DNA from: an uncultured Altererythrobacter sp.
GTDB lineage: Bacteria; Pseudomonadota; Alphaproteobacteria; Sphingomonadales; Sphingomonadaceae
Assembly: GCA_946885545.1 (NCBI GenBank)
Contig: CAMPGP010000012.1
Span: forward strand, 1-20,325
Direction: 5' to 3'
Length of the DNA stretch: 20,325 nt
The notes under the pieces were generated by a model. That model saw nothing but the letters and a program-made list of their open reading frames with translations, was not told the DNA's origin and made no database searches. Made by a program: the position numbers and the translations under genes. Below, in pieces: positions 7,893 to 14,505 of this stretch (positions within the stretch are counted from its first letter, which is position 1; every line of letters starts with the position of its first letter).

Positions 7893-8017
7893 GCAGCAAA
7901 CCGCTTAGCCTGCGCTGAACCGCGCATTGGGCCGGGCGAAAGGTCCGGCGGACGAGGCGCGGAACCGGGCATCACGATCATGTGTTTGGGCGGGTACCGA
8001 AAGATCCGGAGTCGAAC

Positions 8018-8569
8018 ATGAAAAGCCCCCGATCCACAGCCGCTGCAGTCGTCGCCCTCGCGCTCACGCTTGGCGCATGCGGGCAAGGCGAAGCCGGCCC
8101 TGATCCGGCCGAACCTGCTGCGACCGCTCCGTCCTCCGATACGCCTCCAACGGCGTCCCGGCAGCTCGACGACGGATCGCCCGACCTCAGCCCGCCCGAG
8201 CTCGTGCCCGAAGCGGAAAAGGGCGAGACCGGAGCGCGCAACGTCCTGCTGAGCTTCGCCCGCGCGATCGAGCTGGAGGAATTCGACCAGGCCTATGCGA
8301 TGCTGGGCCAGGCCGATCGGCAGGCCATGACGCGCGCGGAGTTCGCCGCGCTGTTCGACGGTTTCAGCGAAATCACCGTCTCGGTGCCGACGGGCAGCAT
8401 GGAAGGCGCCGCGGGATCGATCTACTACGAGGTTCCGACCACGATCACCGGCAGCGATGGTGGGAAGCTCACGGGGACGACCGTGCTGCGCCGCGTCAAC
8501 GACGTGTCGGGAGCGAGTGCGGAGCAACTCCGCTGGCACCTCGATCGGTTCGAAGTCGCGCCCGCCTGA
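8018..8569 (+). CDS. Predicted lipoprotein of unknown function
   Basis: A 183-residue protein with a textbook lipoprotein signal: basic head, hydrophobic core and lipobox LGAC with Cys21 as the lipidation site. After it comes a Pro/Ala/Asp-rich flexible stretch to about residue 65. A compact domain then follows, beginning with helical sequence (FARAIELEEFDQAYAMLGQADRQAMT) and ending in strands (YYEVPTTI, TTVLRRV, WHLDRFEV). This helix-then-sheet order resembles NTF2-like domains, which is only an impression. The ATG at 8018 has GGAG six bases upstream; the frame extends upstream to a GTG at 7982 without a signal sequence. No partner gene is obvious; the anion transporter starts about 110 bases later. 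The residue after Cys is Gly, so outer-membrane sorting is expected. Confidence 0.86.
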   Translation: MKSPRSTAAAVVALALTLGACGQGEAGPDPAEPAATAPSSDTPPTASRQLDDGSPDLSPPELVPEAEKGETGARNVLLSFARAIELEEFDQAYAMLGQADRQAMTRAEFAALFDGFSEITVSVPTGSMEGAAGSIYYEVPTTITGSDGGKLTGTTVLRRVNDVSGASAEQLRWHLDRFEVAPA

Positions 8570-8677
8570 GCCGCGCCCGCCGCGCAAGATAACGATTGCG
8601 TCCCTTCCCCAGCCGCTTCACTCTGACGCGCGACAGCACGACCTCCGCGACAAGCGGGGGCGACGAGGGAGCGGGGA

Positions 8678-10096
8678 TTGAGCGCACAGCGGATCGGGCT
8701 GGCCATCGGCGCTGCTGCATTGGCAGCCAGCGCGCTGCTCCCGCTGCCTGCGGGAATGCCGCGCGAGGCATTCGTCGTCGCGGGGCTTGTGGTGCTGATG
8801 GCCGCATGGTGGATGACCGAGGCGATTCCCCTCACCGCGACCGCGCTGATGCCCTTCGTCGTGCTGCCTCTGGCCGGCGTCATGGGCGCGAAGGACGCCG
8901 CCAGCGCCTATTACGAGCCGATCCTGTTCCTTCTGCTCGGCGGCGCGTTCATCGCGCTCGCGATCGAGCGCACCGGGCTGCACCGGCGGTTGAGCCTCGC
9001 GATCCTCAAGACGGTGGGCGGCGGCGGCAAGGGCGGCGGGGCGCGGCTGCTGCTCGCCTTCATGGTCAGCGCGGCGCTGCTGTCCATGCTGATCTCGAAT
9101 ACCTCGACCGCGCTCATCATGATGCCCATGGCGCTCGCGGTGCTCGCAGGTGGCGGGGTCGCGGCCGAGGACACCGAGGGCCTCTCGGGCGCATTGCCGA
9201 TGGGCATCGCCTTCGCCGCCAGTATCGGCGGGCTCGGCACGATCGTCGGTTCGCCGACCAACGGGATCGCGGTGGCGCTGGTCGACAACATGACCGGAAC
9301 GCGGATCACCTTCGCGCAGTGGATGCTCTACGGCGTGCCCGTCGTCCTGCTCGGCATTCCGCTCGCCGCGTGGATCATCGCCCGCGTCCAGCGCGTCGCC
9401 GATCACCCCTTCGACATCGACGCCGCCCGCGCCGCGATCGACGATCATGCCCCGTGGACGAGCGCGGAGAAGCGCCTCATCCCGCTGATCGCGATCACCT
9501 TCCTGCTCTGGCTCACCCAGCTCCTCGTCGCGCCGCTCCTGCCCGAGGGATCGTGGACCGACGGCACCATCGCGATCATCGCCGCGCTCTTGCTGTTCGT
9601 ATTGCCCGACGGAACTGGGCGGCCGATGCTGCTGTGGAAGGAAGCCGACCGCGCGCCGTGGGGCGTGATCATGATGTTCGGCGGCGGGCTGGCGCTGGCG
9701 GCCGGGATGCAAGCTTCCGGCCTCGCCGACTGGCTCGGGCAGGCGCTCCTCCCGCTCGAGGCGTTGCCCCTGATTGTGGTCGCGCTGGCGATCGTGGCGC
9801 TGGTGGTGCTGGTGACCGAATTCGCCAGCAACGTCGCCACCGCGAGCGCGATCATCCCGGTCGTGGCGAGCCTCGTCGTGGCGCTCGGCACCGATCCGGT
9901 TCTGCTGGCGATGCCCGCGGCGCTCGCGGCGAGCTGGGGCTTCATGCTTCCGGCGGGCACCGGGCCCAATGCGATCGCCTGGTCGACCGGGCATATCCGC
10001 ATCGGCCGGATGGTCGGGGCCGGCGTGCTGCTCGACATCGCGGGCATCTTCCTGATCGTCGCATGCGTGTGGGGGATGGCCGCGCTCGTCGCCTGA
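8678..10096 (+). CDS. SLC13/DASS-family sodium-coupled anion (dicarboxylate) transporter
   Basis: A 472-residue inner-membrane carrier with about eleven hydrophobic segments. It shows the two-fold repeat of the divalent anion:Na+ symporter family. The first half has SNTSTALIM and, further on, SPTNGIA. The second half has SNVATASAIIP and a GTGPNAIAW loop. In characterised relatives (VcINDY, mammalian NaDC/NaCT) these S-N-T and following loops bind Na+ and the carboxylate. Candidate substrates are succinate, malate, citrate or sulfate; sequence alone does not decide. The start is TTG at 8678 with AGGGAG six bases upstream, placed directly before the first helix; the first in-frame ATG would remove part of that helix. 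A Gly-rich cytoplasmic loop (VGGGGKGGGAR) lies between early helices. No regulatory gene is adjacent. Confidence 0.92.
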   Translation: MSAQRIGLAIGAAALAASALLPLPAGMPREAFVVAGLVVLMAAWWMTEAIPLTATALMPFVVLPLAGVMGAKDAASAYYEPILFLLLGGAFIALAIERTGLHRRLSLAILKTVGGGGKGGGARLLLAFMVSAALLSMLISNTSTALIMMPMALAVLAGGGVAAEDTEGLSGALPMGIAFAASIGGLGTIVGSPTNGIAVALVDNMTGTRITFAQWMLYGVPVVLLGIPLAAWIIARVQRVADHPFDIDAARAAIDDHAPWTSAEKRLIPLIAITFLLWLTQLLVAPLLPEGSWTDGTIAIIAALLLFVLPDGTGRPMLLWKEADRAPWGVIMMFGGGLALAAGMQASGLADWLGQALLPLEALPLIVVALAIVALVVLVTEFASNVATASAIIPVVASLVVALGTDPVLLAMPAALAASWGFMLPAGTGPNAIAWSTGHIRIGRMVGAGVLLDIAGIFLIVACVWGMAALVA

Positions 10097-10107
10097 CGCG
10101 TGTTGAA

Positions 10108-10179
10108 ATGGCCGCGCGGCAGCGATATCTGCGGAGCCGCTATCGGCACCGGGCGGAGATGCGTTCCTGCGGAGGTTAG
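10108..10179 (+). CDS. Possible 23-codon leader ORF before the Cys/Met enzyme gene
   Basis: An ATG at 10108 opens 23 codons, rich in Arg and ending RSCGG, with a TAG stop at 10177-10179. The stop falls on the second arm of the 10162-10184 hairpin, so a translating ribosome would interfere with that fold. No ribosome site precedes the ATG, and Arg-rich short ORFs are common by chance in GC-rich DNA. It may be nothing. Confidence 0.18.
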   Translation: MAARQRYLRSRYRHRAEMRSCGG

Positions 10180-10242
10180 GAACGGGCGCCGCCGGCCCGC
10201 CATTCGAGCTCCTGCCTTCCTGGGAGCGTGATGCAAGGAAGG
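10162..10242 (+). promoter_or_regulatory. Structured leader with possible ribosome-site sequestration
   Basis: Four segments can pair in alternative ways. CGTTCCT (10162-10168) pairs perfectly with AGGAACG (10178-10184). CCTTCCT (10215-10221) pairs perfectly with AGGAAGG (10236-10242), which is the ribosome-binding site of the gene at 10252. The AGGAA of the second segment could instead pair with TTCCT of the third. In addition GCTCC (10208-10212) and GGAGC (10223-10227) form a hairpin whose loop holds the anti-ribosome-site segment, so an H-type pseudoknot is possible. This is the logic of a translational attenuator or a small riboswitch. It does not carry the conserved bases of the SAM-II riboswitch as I remember them. 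Seen directly: the complementarities. Inferred: any regulation. Confidence 0.38.
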
Positions 10243-10251
10243 ACCGCCCGC

Positions 10252-11571
10252 ATGACGGACGCCATCGATTCCACCGACAAGCCGACCCCGCGCCGCAACC
10301 CCAAGCCCGAGGTCACCAAGATCGACGGACGCAAGCTCAAGCCCAGCACGCTGATGATGGGCCACGGCTACGATCCCTCGCTGTCCGAAGGTTCGCTCAA
10401 GCCGCCGATCTTCCTCACCAGCACTTTCGCGTTCGAGAACGCCGCGGCGGGCAAGCGCCACTTCGAGGGCATCACCGGCAAGCGCCCGGGCGGCGCCGAA
10501 GGCCTCGTCTATTCGCGCTTCAACGGGCCGAACCAGGAAATCCTCGAGGACCGCCTCGGCATCTGGGACGGCGCGGAAGACGCGCTGTGCTTCTCCAGCG
10601 GGATGACCGCGATCTGCGTGCTGATGCTGGCCTATTGCTCGGCGGGCGACGTGATCGTCCACTCGGGCCCGCTCTACGCCGCGAGCGAAGGCTTCGTCGC
10701 CAAGACCCTGTCGCGCTTCGGCGTCACCTACGTCGACTTCCCCGCGGGTGCGACGCGTGAACAGCTCGACGCAGTGATCGCCAGGGCGAAGAAGCAGGCC
10801 GAGGATGGCGGCGGCAAGGTCGCGATGATCTACCTCGAAAGCCCGGGCAACCCGACCAATGCGCTGGTCGACGTCGAAGCGGTGCGCGACGCGCGCGATG
10901 CCGCGCTCGATCCCGAGGTCACCCCGATCGCGATCGACAACACGTTCCTCGGCCCGCTGTGGCAGCGGCCGCTCGACAACGGCGCGGACATCGTGGCCTA
11001 TTCGCTGACCAAGTACGTCGGCGGCCATTCGGACCTCGTCGCGGGCAGCGTCGCGGGCGCCAAGAAGTGGATGGACCCGGTCCGTGCGCTCAGGAATACG
11101 ATGGGCGGCATCGCCGATCCCAACACCGCGTGGATGCTCCTCCGCTCGCTCGAGACGGTCGAACTGCGCATGCAGCGCGCGGGCGAGAACGCGGTCAAGG
11201 TTTGCGAATTCCTCGCCCAGCATCCCAAGGTCGAGGGCCTGGGCTATCTCGGCATGATCAAGGATGCGCGGCAGAAGGACATCTACGACCGCCATTGCAG
11301 CGGCGCGGGTTCCACCTTCTCGCTGTTCATCGAGGGCGGCGAGGCCGAGTGCTTCCGCTTCCTCGACGCGCTCAAGGTCGCCAAGCTCGCGGTCAGCCTC
11401 GGCGGGACCGAGACCCTGGCCAGCCATCCGGCGTCGATGACCCACCTCTCGGTGCCCGAAGGCCGCCGCGCGGAACTCGGCATTTCGGACAACCTCGTGC
11501 GCATCTCGATCGGCATCGAGGACCCTGACGACCTGATCCGCGACTTCGAACAGGCACTCGAAGCGGTCTGA
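10252..11571 (+). CDS. PLP-dependent Cys/Met metabolism enzyme (cystathionine gamma-synthase / methionine gamma-lyase family)
   Basis: A 439-residue fold-type I PLP enzyme. Lys254 in SLTKYVGGHSD is the Schiff-base lysine, Asp229 in IDNTF faces the pyridine nitrogen, and Tyr87/Arg89 in YSRFNGPN match the phosphate-binding pair contributed by the neighbouring subunit. Family members add or remove sulfur groups at the gamma carbon (cystathionine gamma-synthase, O-acyl-homoserine sulfhydrylase, methionine gamma-lyase); motifs do not separate these activities safely. The N terminus is longer than usual, with about 25 charged residues before the conserved core. ATG 10252 is chosen because AAGGAAGG lies nine bases upstream; the frame runs back to GTG 10228 through the ribosome site. 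The 155-base leader can fold over this site. An ATP-grasp ligase gene follows after five bases, so the two are probably co-translated. Confidence 0.94.
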   Translation: MTDAIDSTDKPTPRRNPKPEVTKIDGRKLKPSTLMMGHGYDPSLSEGSLKPPIFLTSTFAFENAAAGKRHFEGITGKRPGGAEGLVYSRFNGPNQEILEDRLGIWDGAEDALCFSSGMTAICVLMLAYCSAGDVIVHSGPLYAASEGFVAKTLSRFGVTYVDFPAGATREQLDAVIARAKKQAEDGGGKVAMIYLESPGNPTNALVDVEAVRDARDAALDPEVTPIAIDNTFLGPLWQRPLDNGADIVAYSLTKYVGGHSDLVAGSVAGAKKWMDPVRALRNTMGGIADPNTAWMLLRSLETVELRMQRAGENAVKVCEFLAQHPKVEGLGYLGMIKDARQKDIYDRHCSGAGSTFSLFIEGGEAECFRFLDALKVAKLAVSLGGTETLASHPASMTHLSVPEGRRAELGISDNLVRISIGIEDPDDLIRDFEQALEAV

Positions 11572-11576
11572 CGCGC

Positions 11577-12485
11577 ATGTGCCGGGTCGGCTTCCTCGCC
11601 TGCGCGGAGACGCTGCCCGGCACCGGCGAGCGGCGCGGCGACGCCTTCGAGCACGATCTCGAAGTCGCCGCGTTGCGGCCCGCGCTTGCGACGCGCGGAC
11701 TGGACCTGGTCGAGATCGACTGGCGCGCGCTGCCCGGAGATTTCGACGGGTTCGCCGCCGTCCTCCTTGGCACCGCGTGGGACTATCAGGACCACCCTGA
11801 GGCGTTTCTCACCCGGCTGGAAGAGCTGGCCGCGCGCGGCATCGCGGTGTTCAATCCGCCCGACGTCGTGCGCTGGAACATGGACAAGCGCTACCTGCGC
11901 GATCTCGCGGCTGCGGGAGCGACCACCGTTCCGACGCAGTGGCACGACGATCCCGGCCGTGATGAGATCGAAGCCGCGATGGACGCCTTCGGCACCGATC
12001 GCGTGGTGGTGAAGCGGCAGGTTGGCGCAGGCGGCCTCGGCCAGCACGCCTTCACGCGCGACGCCCTGCCCGATGCGGAGTGGCAAATGGATCGGCCGGC
12101 GATGATCCAGCCGTTCCTCCCCGCAATCCTAAGCGAGGGCGAATTCACCTTCGTCTTCGTCGACGGGGCCTTCTCGCACGGCGTCAACAAGCGCGCGGCG
12201 GCGGGCGAATACCGCATCCAGTCGCTCTTCGGCGGCACCGAGGCGGGTTATGAGCCGGGTGCAGACGACCTCGCCCACGCGCAAGCCGTGATCGCCGCCC
12301 TGCCCTTCCCCACGCTCCTCTACGCCCGCGTCGACATGGTCAGGCTGCCCTCGGGCGATCTGGCGGTGATGGAGTGCGAGCTGATCGAACCCTACCTCTA
12401 TCCCGAACAGGGGCGCGACCTCGGCGAGCGAATGGCCGACGCGCTTCGTGCGCGCATGGCCCCCCGCAAGCACTCAGTGCGTTAG
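11577..12485 (+). CDS. ATP-grasp ligase of the RimK / glutathione synthetase-like / DcsG-like group
   Basis: A 302-residue ATP-grasp protein. Expected elements appear in order: NMDKRYL with Lys104, VVVKRQVGAGGLG with Lys146 and the flexible glycine loop, the hinge region MIQPFLPAILSEGEF (residues 176-190), and the metal-binding DMVR (Asp253) and ECELIEP (Glu266, Glu268, Glu271). Such enzymes activate a carboxylate as acyl phosphate and join it to an amine or thiol. The general wording recalls DcsG, the cyclising ligase of D-cycloserine synthesis, and its many relatives of unknown substrate. The start ATG at 11577 is five bases after the PLP enzyme stop, with no separate ribosome site, suggesting coupling and a shared pathway, perhaps a sulfur amino acid product. 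The last 12 bases overlap the convergent gene. The substrate is unknown. Confidence 0.9.
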   Translation: MCRVGFLACAETLPGTGERRGDAFEHDLEVAALRPALATRGLDLVEIDWRALPGDFDGFAAVLLGTAWDYQDHPEAFLTRLEELAARGIAVFNPPDVVRWNMDKRYLRDLAAAGATTVPTQWHDDPGRDEIEAAMDAFGTDRVVVKRQVGAGGLGQHAFTRDALPDAEWQMDRPAMIQPFLPAILSEGEFTFVFVDGAFSHGVNKRAAAGEYRIQSLFGGTEAGYEPGADDLAHAQAVIAALPFPTLLYARVDMVRLPSGDLAVMECELIEPYLYPEQGRDLGERMADALRARMAPRKHSVR

Positions 12486-13586
12486 CACGATCACGTTCTC
12501 TTCAGGTTCGGGACGCGGCGTGTTCATCTTGAAGTGCACCCGGTCGACGCAGCCGGTCATGCCCCGCCCCCCGGACTCTACCTCGGCTCGCGACAGCATC
12601 CGCACCGCCTGCTTGCCGAATTCCTCGCTCGGCTGCGCGTCGAGCACTTTCACGTTGCCGATCTCGCCCCACGGAGCGACATCGTAGCTGACGATCGCCC
12701 ACCCTTCGATCGCGCGGTTGCGATAGGGCTCGGGAAAGATCAGTTGGGGCGGCCTGCTGAACCCGTCGCGCGCGTCGCACATGGCGTTGGCGGGCTCCAG
12801 CGCACCTTTCGGCGGCATCGGCGGCGCCTCGACGAGGCCGGGATTGAGCCAGTAGGGATAACGGCAGCCCTCGCGATCGCCCGCGGCGAAGCGCGACTTG
12901 CCGACCGCTTCGAGCGATGCAGCGTCCAGCGCGTCATGGCGCGTTCCGCCGACGATCCGCGCATCGACCGCATTGCCCGCTCGATCGAGGTCGTAGTCGA
13001 CCATCGTCCAGTCGCGTGCGCCGGGCGTGTTCGCCAGCTTGCCGAAGTCGGGATAGGCGACCACCAGCGGGGCGGGCACGGGCCGATCGAGGCAGCTGCC
13101 GCCACCGAGCCGTCGCATCGCCGCTAGCGGCAACCGCTCGGAATCGCGGTTCATGCTGTACGACATCAACTCGGGCAGCGGCGCGAGATCGAGCGGCGCC
13201 GTATGCGGCGTGTACGTGATCGTGCAATCGCTGCGCCCCGCCCCCGGCGCAAAACGGCTGGCCGCCAGCGCCGGACCGGTATCGCTCGCGTAGGGGGTGT
13301 TGCCCTCGCCCTGCTTCGCGATCGACAGCGGGCGCCCGTCTTCTCCGATCGTGAACCCGAAGGTGATCGGCACCGCAGGGATGCCGCCCGGAAAGATCAG
13401 CATGTTGAGCGGCCGCGGCATGTATTCTGCGTGGCCGATGCCGTCGCCGCTGCAGCGCACGTCGCTGGGGCTCCACATCAGCAGCACCCGTTCCGAGCCC
13501 GTGGGCACCGCGCGGATCGGCGAGGCCACGGCGGGACCCGCGACGATCGCGCCGGCGCAGATCATGCTCACTATCGATCGGTGCAT
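12474..13586 (-). CDS. Secreted protein with three TonB-C-like repeats and regularly spaced cysteines
   Basis: A 370-residue protein with a signal peptide (cleavage near VAS, residues 20-22). The mature part has three modules resembling the TonB C-terminal domain (strand, DxDGxV turn, helix ending in LAASRF, strand). The core strands are near residues 73-90, 193-212 and 296-314. Each module is framed by two cysteines: 45/121, 165/241 and 270/346. The spacing is 76 residues in every case. No transmembrane anchor or Pro-rich spacer is present, so it is not a classical energy-transducing TonB; annotation pipelines may still label it TonB. Three disulfide-closed periplasmic modules are inferred. 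ATG 13586 is preceded by AAGGGGGG four bases upstream; the frame extends upstream without homology. It follows the J-domain gene by 25 bases and overlaps the end of the ATP-grasp gene by 12 bases tail to tail. Confidence 0.85.
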   Translation of the reverse strand: MHRSIVSMICAGAIVAGPAVASPIRAVPTGSERVLLMWSPSDVRCSGDGIGHAEYMPRPLNMLIFPGGIPAVPITFGFTIGEDGRPLSIAKQGEGNTPYASDTGPALAASRFAPGAGRSDCTITYTPHTAPLDLAPLPELMSYSMNRDSERLPLAAMRRLGGGSCLDRPVPAPLVVAYPDFGKLANTPGARDWTMVDYDLDRAGNAVDARIVGGTRHDALDAASLEAVGKSRFAAGDREGCRYPYWLNPGLVEAPPMPPKGALEPANAMCDARDGFSRPPQLIFPEPYRNRAIEGWAIVSYDVAPWGEIGNVKVLDAQPSEEFGKQAVRMLSRAEVESGGRGMTGCVDRVHFKMNTPRPEPEENVIVLTH

Positions 13587-13611
13587 ATTGCCCCCCTTGA
13601 TTCTTCGGGCG

Positions 13612-14145
13612 CTAGCCCTTCCACTCCCGCCGTTCCTCGGCCTGACGCAGGACCTCGTAGGCCACCTGGATCGCCTGAAATTCCTTCGCCGCATCGGCGT
13701 CGCCGGGCTTCACGTCGGGGTGCACTTCCTTGGCGCGGCCCCGATAGGCCTTTTTGATCGCGGTGAAATCGGCGTCGGCTTCCAGCCCCAGCAGTTCGAG
13801 CGCGCGCATCTCGTCGGCCGTGCGCGATCCGTCGCCGCTGCCGCCCCAGCCGTAGTGCTGCGCCTCGGCATAACCGGCATTCTCGGCCCGTTCGGACTTC
13901 GCGCGCGCTTCCTTCTCCGCCTTGTCCAGGCCTTCGAAATAGTCCCACTTGGAATTGTATTCGGCGGCGTGCTTCTGGCAGAAATGCCAGCGCTCGGGGC
14001 TGTTGGGCGATTTGGGCGCGGGGCAGTCACCCGGTTCTTCGCAACCGTGGCGGTCGCACAAACGCACGGTCGTCGCCTCGCGCGACGATCCGTATCCGCG
14101 CCAGCGCGGAAAACCCCAGTCGGTGGAGCGGCGTGCGCGGCTCAA
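13612..14145 (-). CDS. J-domain (DnaJ-like) protein with N-terminal Cys/His cluster
   Basis: A 177-residue cytoplasmic protein. The C-terminal 65 residues are a J domain: helix with ALELLGLEADADFTAIKKAYR, the HPD triplet at residues 142-144 that stimulates Hsp70 ATPase, then a final helix with FQAIQVAYEVLR. The N-terminal part holds C30, C35, C41, C56 and H59 (with H33 and H54 nearby), a spacing that could bind zinc. Between the two parts is a charged helical linker and a Gly-rich hinge (GWGGSGDGS). The start is TTG at 14145 with GAGG six bases upstream; no closer ATG precedes the Cys cluster. It is a co-chaperone by the J domain, but the client is unknown. It lies 25 bases before the triple-repeat protein and is likely co-transcribed with it. 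Confidence 0.89.
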   Translation of the reverse strand: MSRARRSTDWGFPRWRGYGSSREATTVRLCDRHGCEEPGDCPAPKSPNSPERWHFCQKHAAEYNSKWDYFEGLDKAEKEARAKSERAENAGYAEAQHYGWGGSGDGSRTADEMRALELLGLEADADFTAIKKAYRGRAKEVHPDVKPGDADAAKEFQAIQVAYEVLRQAEERREWKG

Positions 14146-14243
14146 GCGTTGCCTCGTGAAATCGTTGGTGCGGCTGTCATCCGCGCCAGTCTAGGGATGG
14201 TTTCGCGCGCTGCAAAGCGCAGCAGCACTGGGTCGGATAAAAA

Positions 14244-14260
14244 TTGTTGCATTGCAACAA
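14244..14260. promoter_or_regulatory. Perfect palindrome: operator or minus-strand terminator
   Basis: TTGTTGC-ATT-GCAACAA is a perfect 7+3+7 inverted repeat in an unusually AT-rich patch between the J-domain gene and the small ORF at 14316. Read on the minus strand the stem is followed directly by TTTTT (14243-14239), which is the form of an intrinsic terminator, possibly for pal read-through. Read on the plus strand, TTGTTG could be a -35 element with CATATC (14267-14272) as a poor -10 after 17 bases, so the palindrome might be an operator. Confidence 0.4.
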
Positions 14261-14315
14261 GCCGTTCATATCCATGGTGGTATCGGGCCGTGCAAGCAAC
14301 GAGAGACGCAATACC

Positions 14316-14450
14316 ATGAGCCGCCAGCTGACATTTTCCGCCGCCGTTTGCGCGCTCACAATGGCGCTGTTCGCGATGGTCGCGGGCCTCGGCCCTATCG
14401 GCGGCTCCGCGGCGGACCAACCGCTGGTCCTCGCCGCGCACCTCGGCTGA
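14316..14450 (+). CDS. Small predicted exported protein, unknown function
   Basis: A 44-residue ORF starting MSRQLTFSAAVCALTMALF. It looks like a signal peptide or single membrane helix (residues 6-28) followed by a short Ala/Gly-rich tail ending LAAHLG. A weak GAGAG lies ten bases upstream. It is the only plus-strand gene between the J-domain gene and pal, is preceded by the AT-rich palindrome and followed by a strong hairpin. That frame of signals is why I think it may be real. Small proteins of this form are common in sphingomonads, but I cannot name a family. Confidence 0.5.
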   Translation: MSRQLTFSAAVCALTMALFAMVAGLGPIGGSAADQPLVLAAHLG

Positions 14451-14461
14451 CGCCGCGGTAC

Positions 14462-14497
14462 TTGCGCGCCCCCGCCCGTCCGGGCGAAGGCGCGCAA
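14462..14497. terminator. Strong hairpin between the small ORF and pal, possible two-way terminator
   Basis: TTGCGCGC (14462-14469) pairs perfectly with GCGCGCAA (14490-14497), and inside it CGCCCG (14473-14478) pairs with CGGGCG (14481-14486) around a two-base loop. It lies exactly between two convergent reading frames, where a two-way terminator would be expected. Neither side has a T-run, so termination would need to be of the low-U kind, or the hairpin may simply protect mRNA ends. Confidence 0.45.
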
Positions 14498-14505
14498 CCC
14501 GAATT

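Noticed and set aside
8618..9994. Long minus-strand frame (458 codons) opposite the DASS transporter
   Set aside because: Arg/His/Gln/Asp-rich with no hydrophobic core or motif; it lies wholly antisense to a clear transporter gene.
10108..10251. SAM-II (metA-type) riboswitch before the Cys/Met enzyme gene
   Set aside because: The pseudoknot-like layout is similar, but the conserved bases I recall for SAM-II, including the CTAAA stretch before the ribosome site, are absent and the loops are too short. Kept only as an unnamed structured leader.
14207..14220. GCGCT-GCAA-AGCGC mini-hairpin with a GNRA-type loop
   Set aside because: Five-base stems of this kind are frequent by chance at this GC content and nothing nearby gives it a role.
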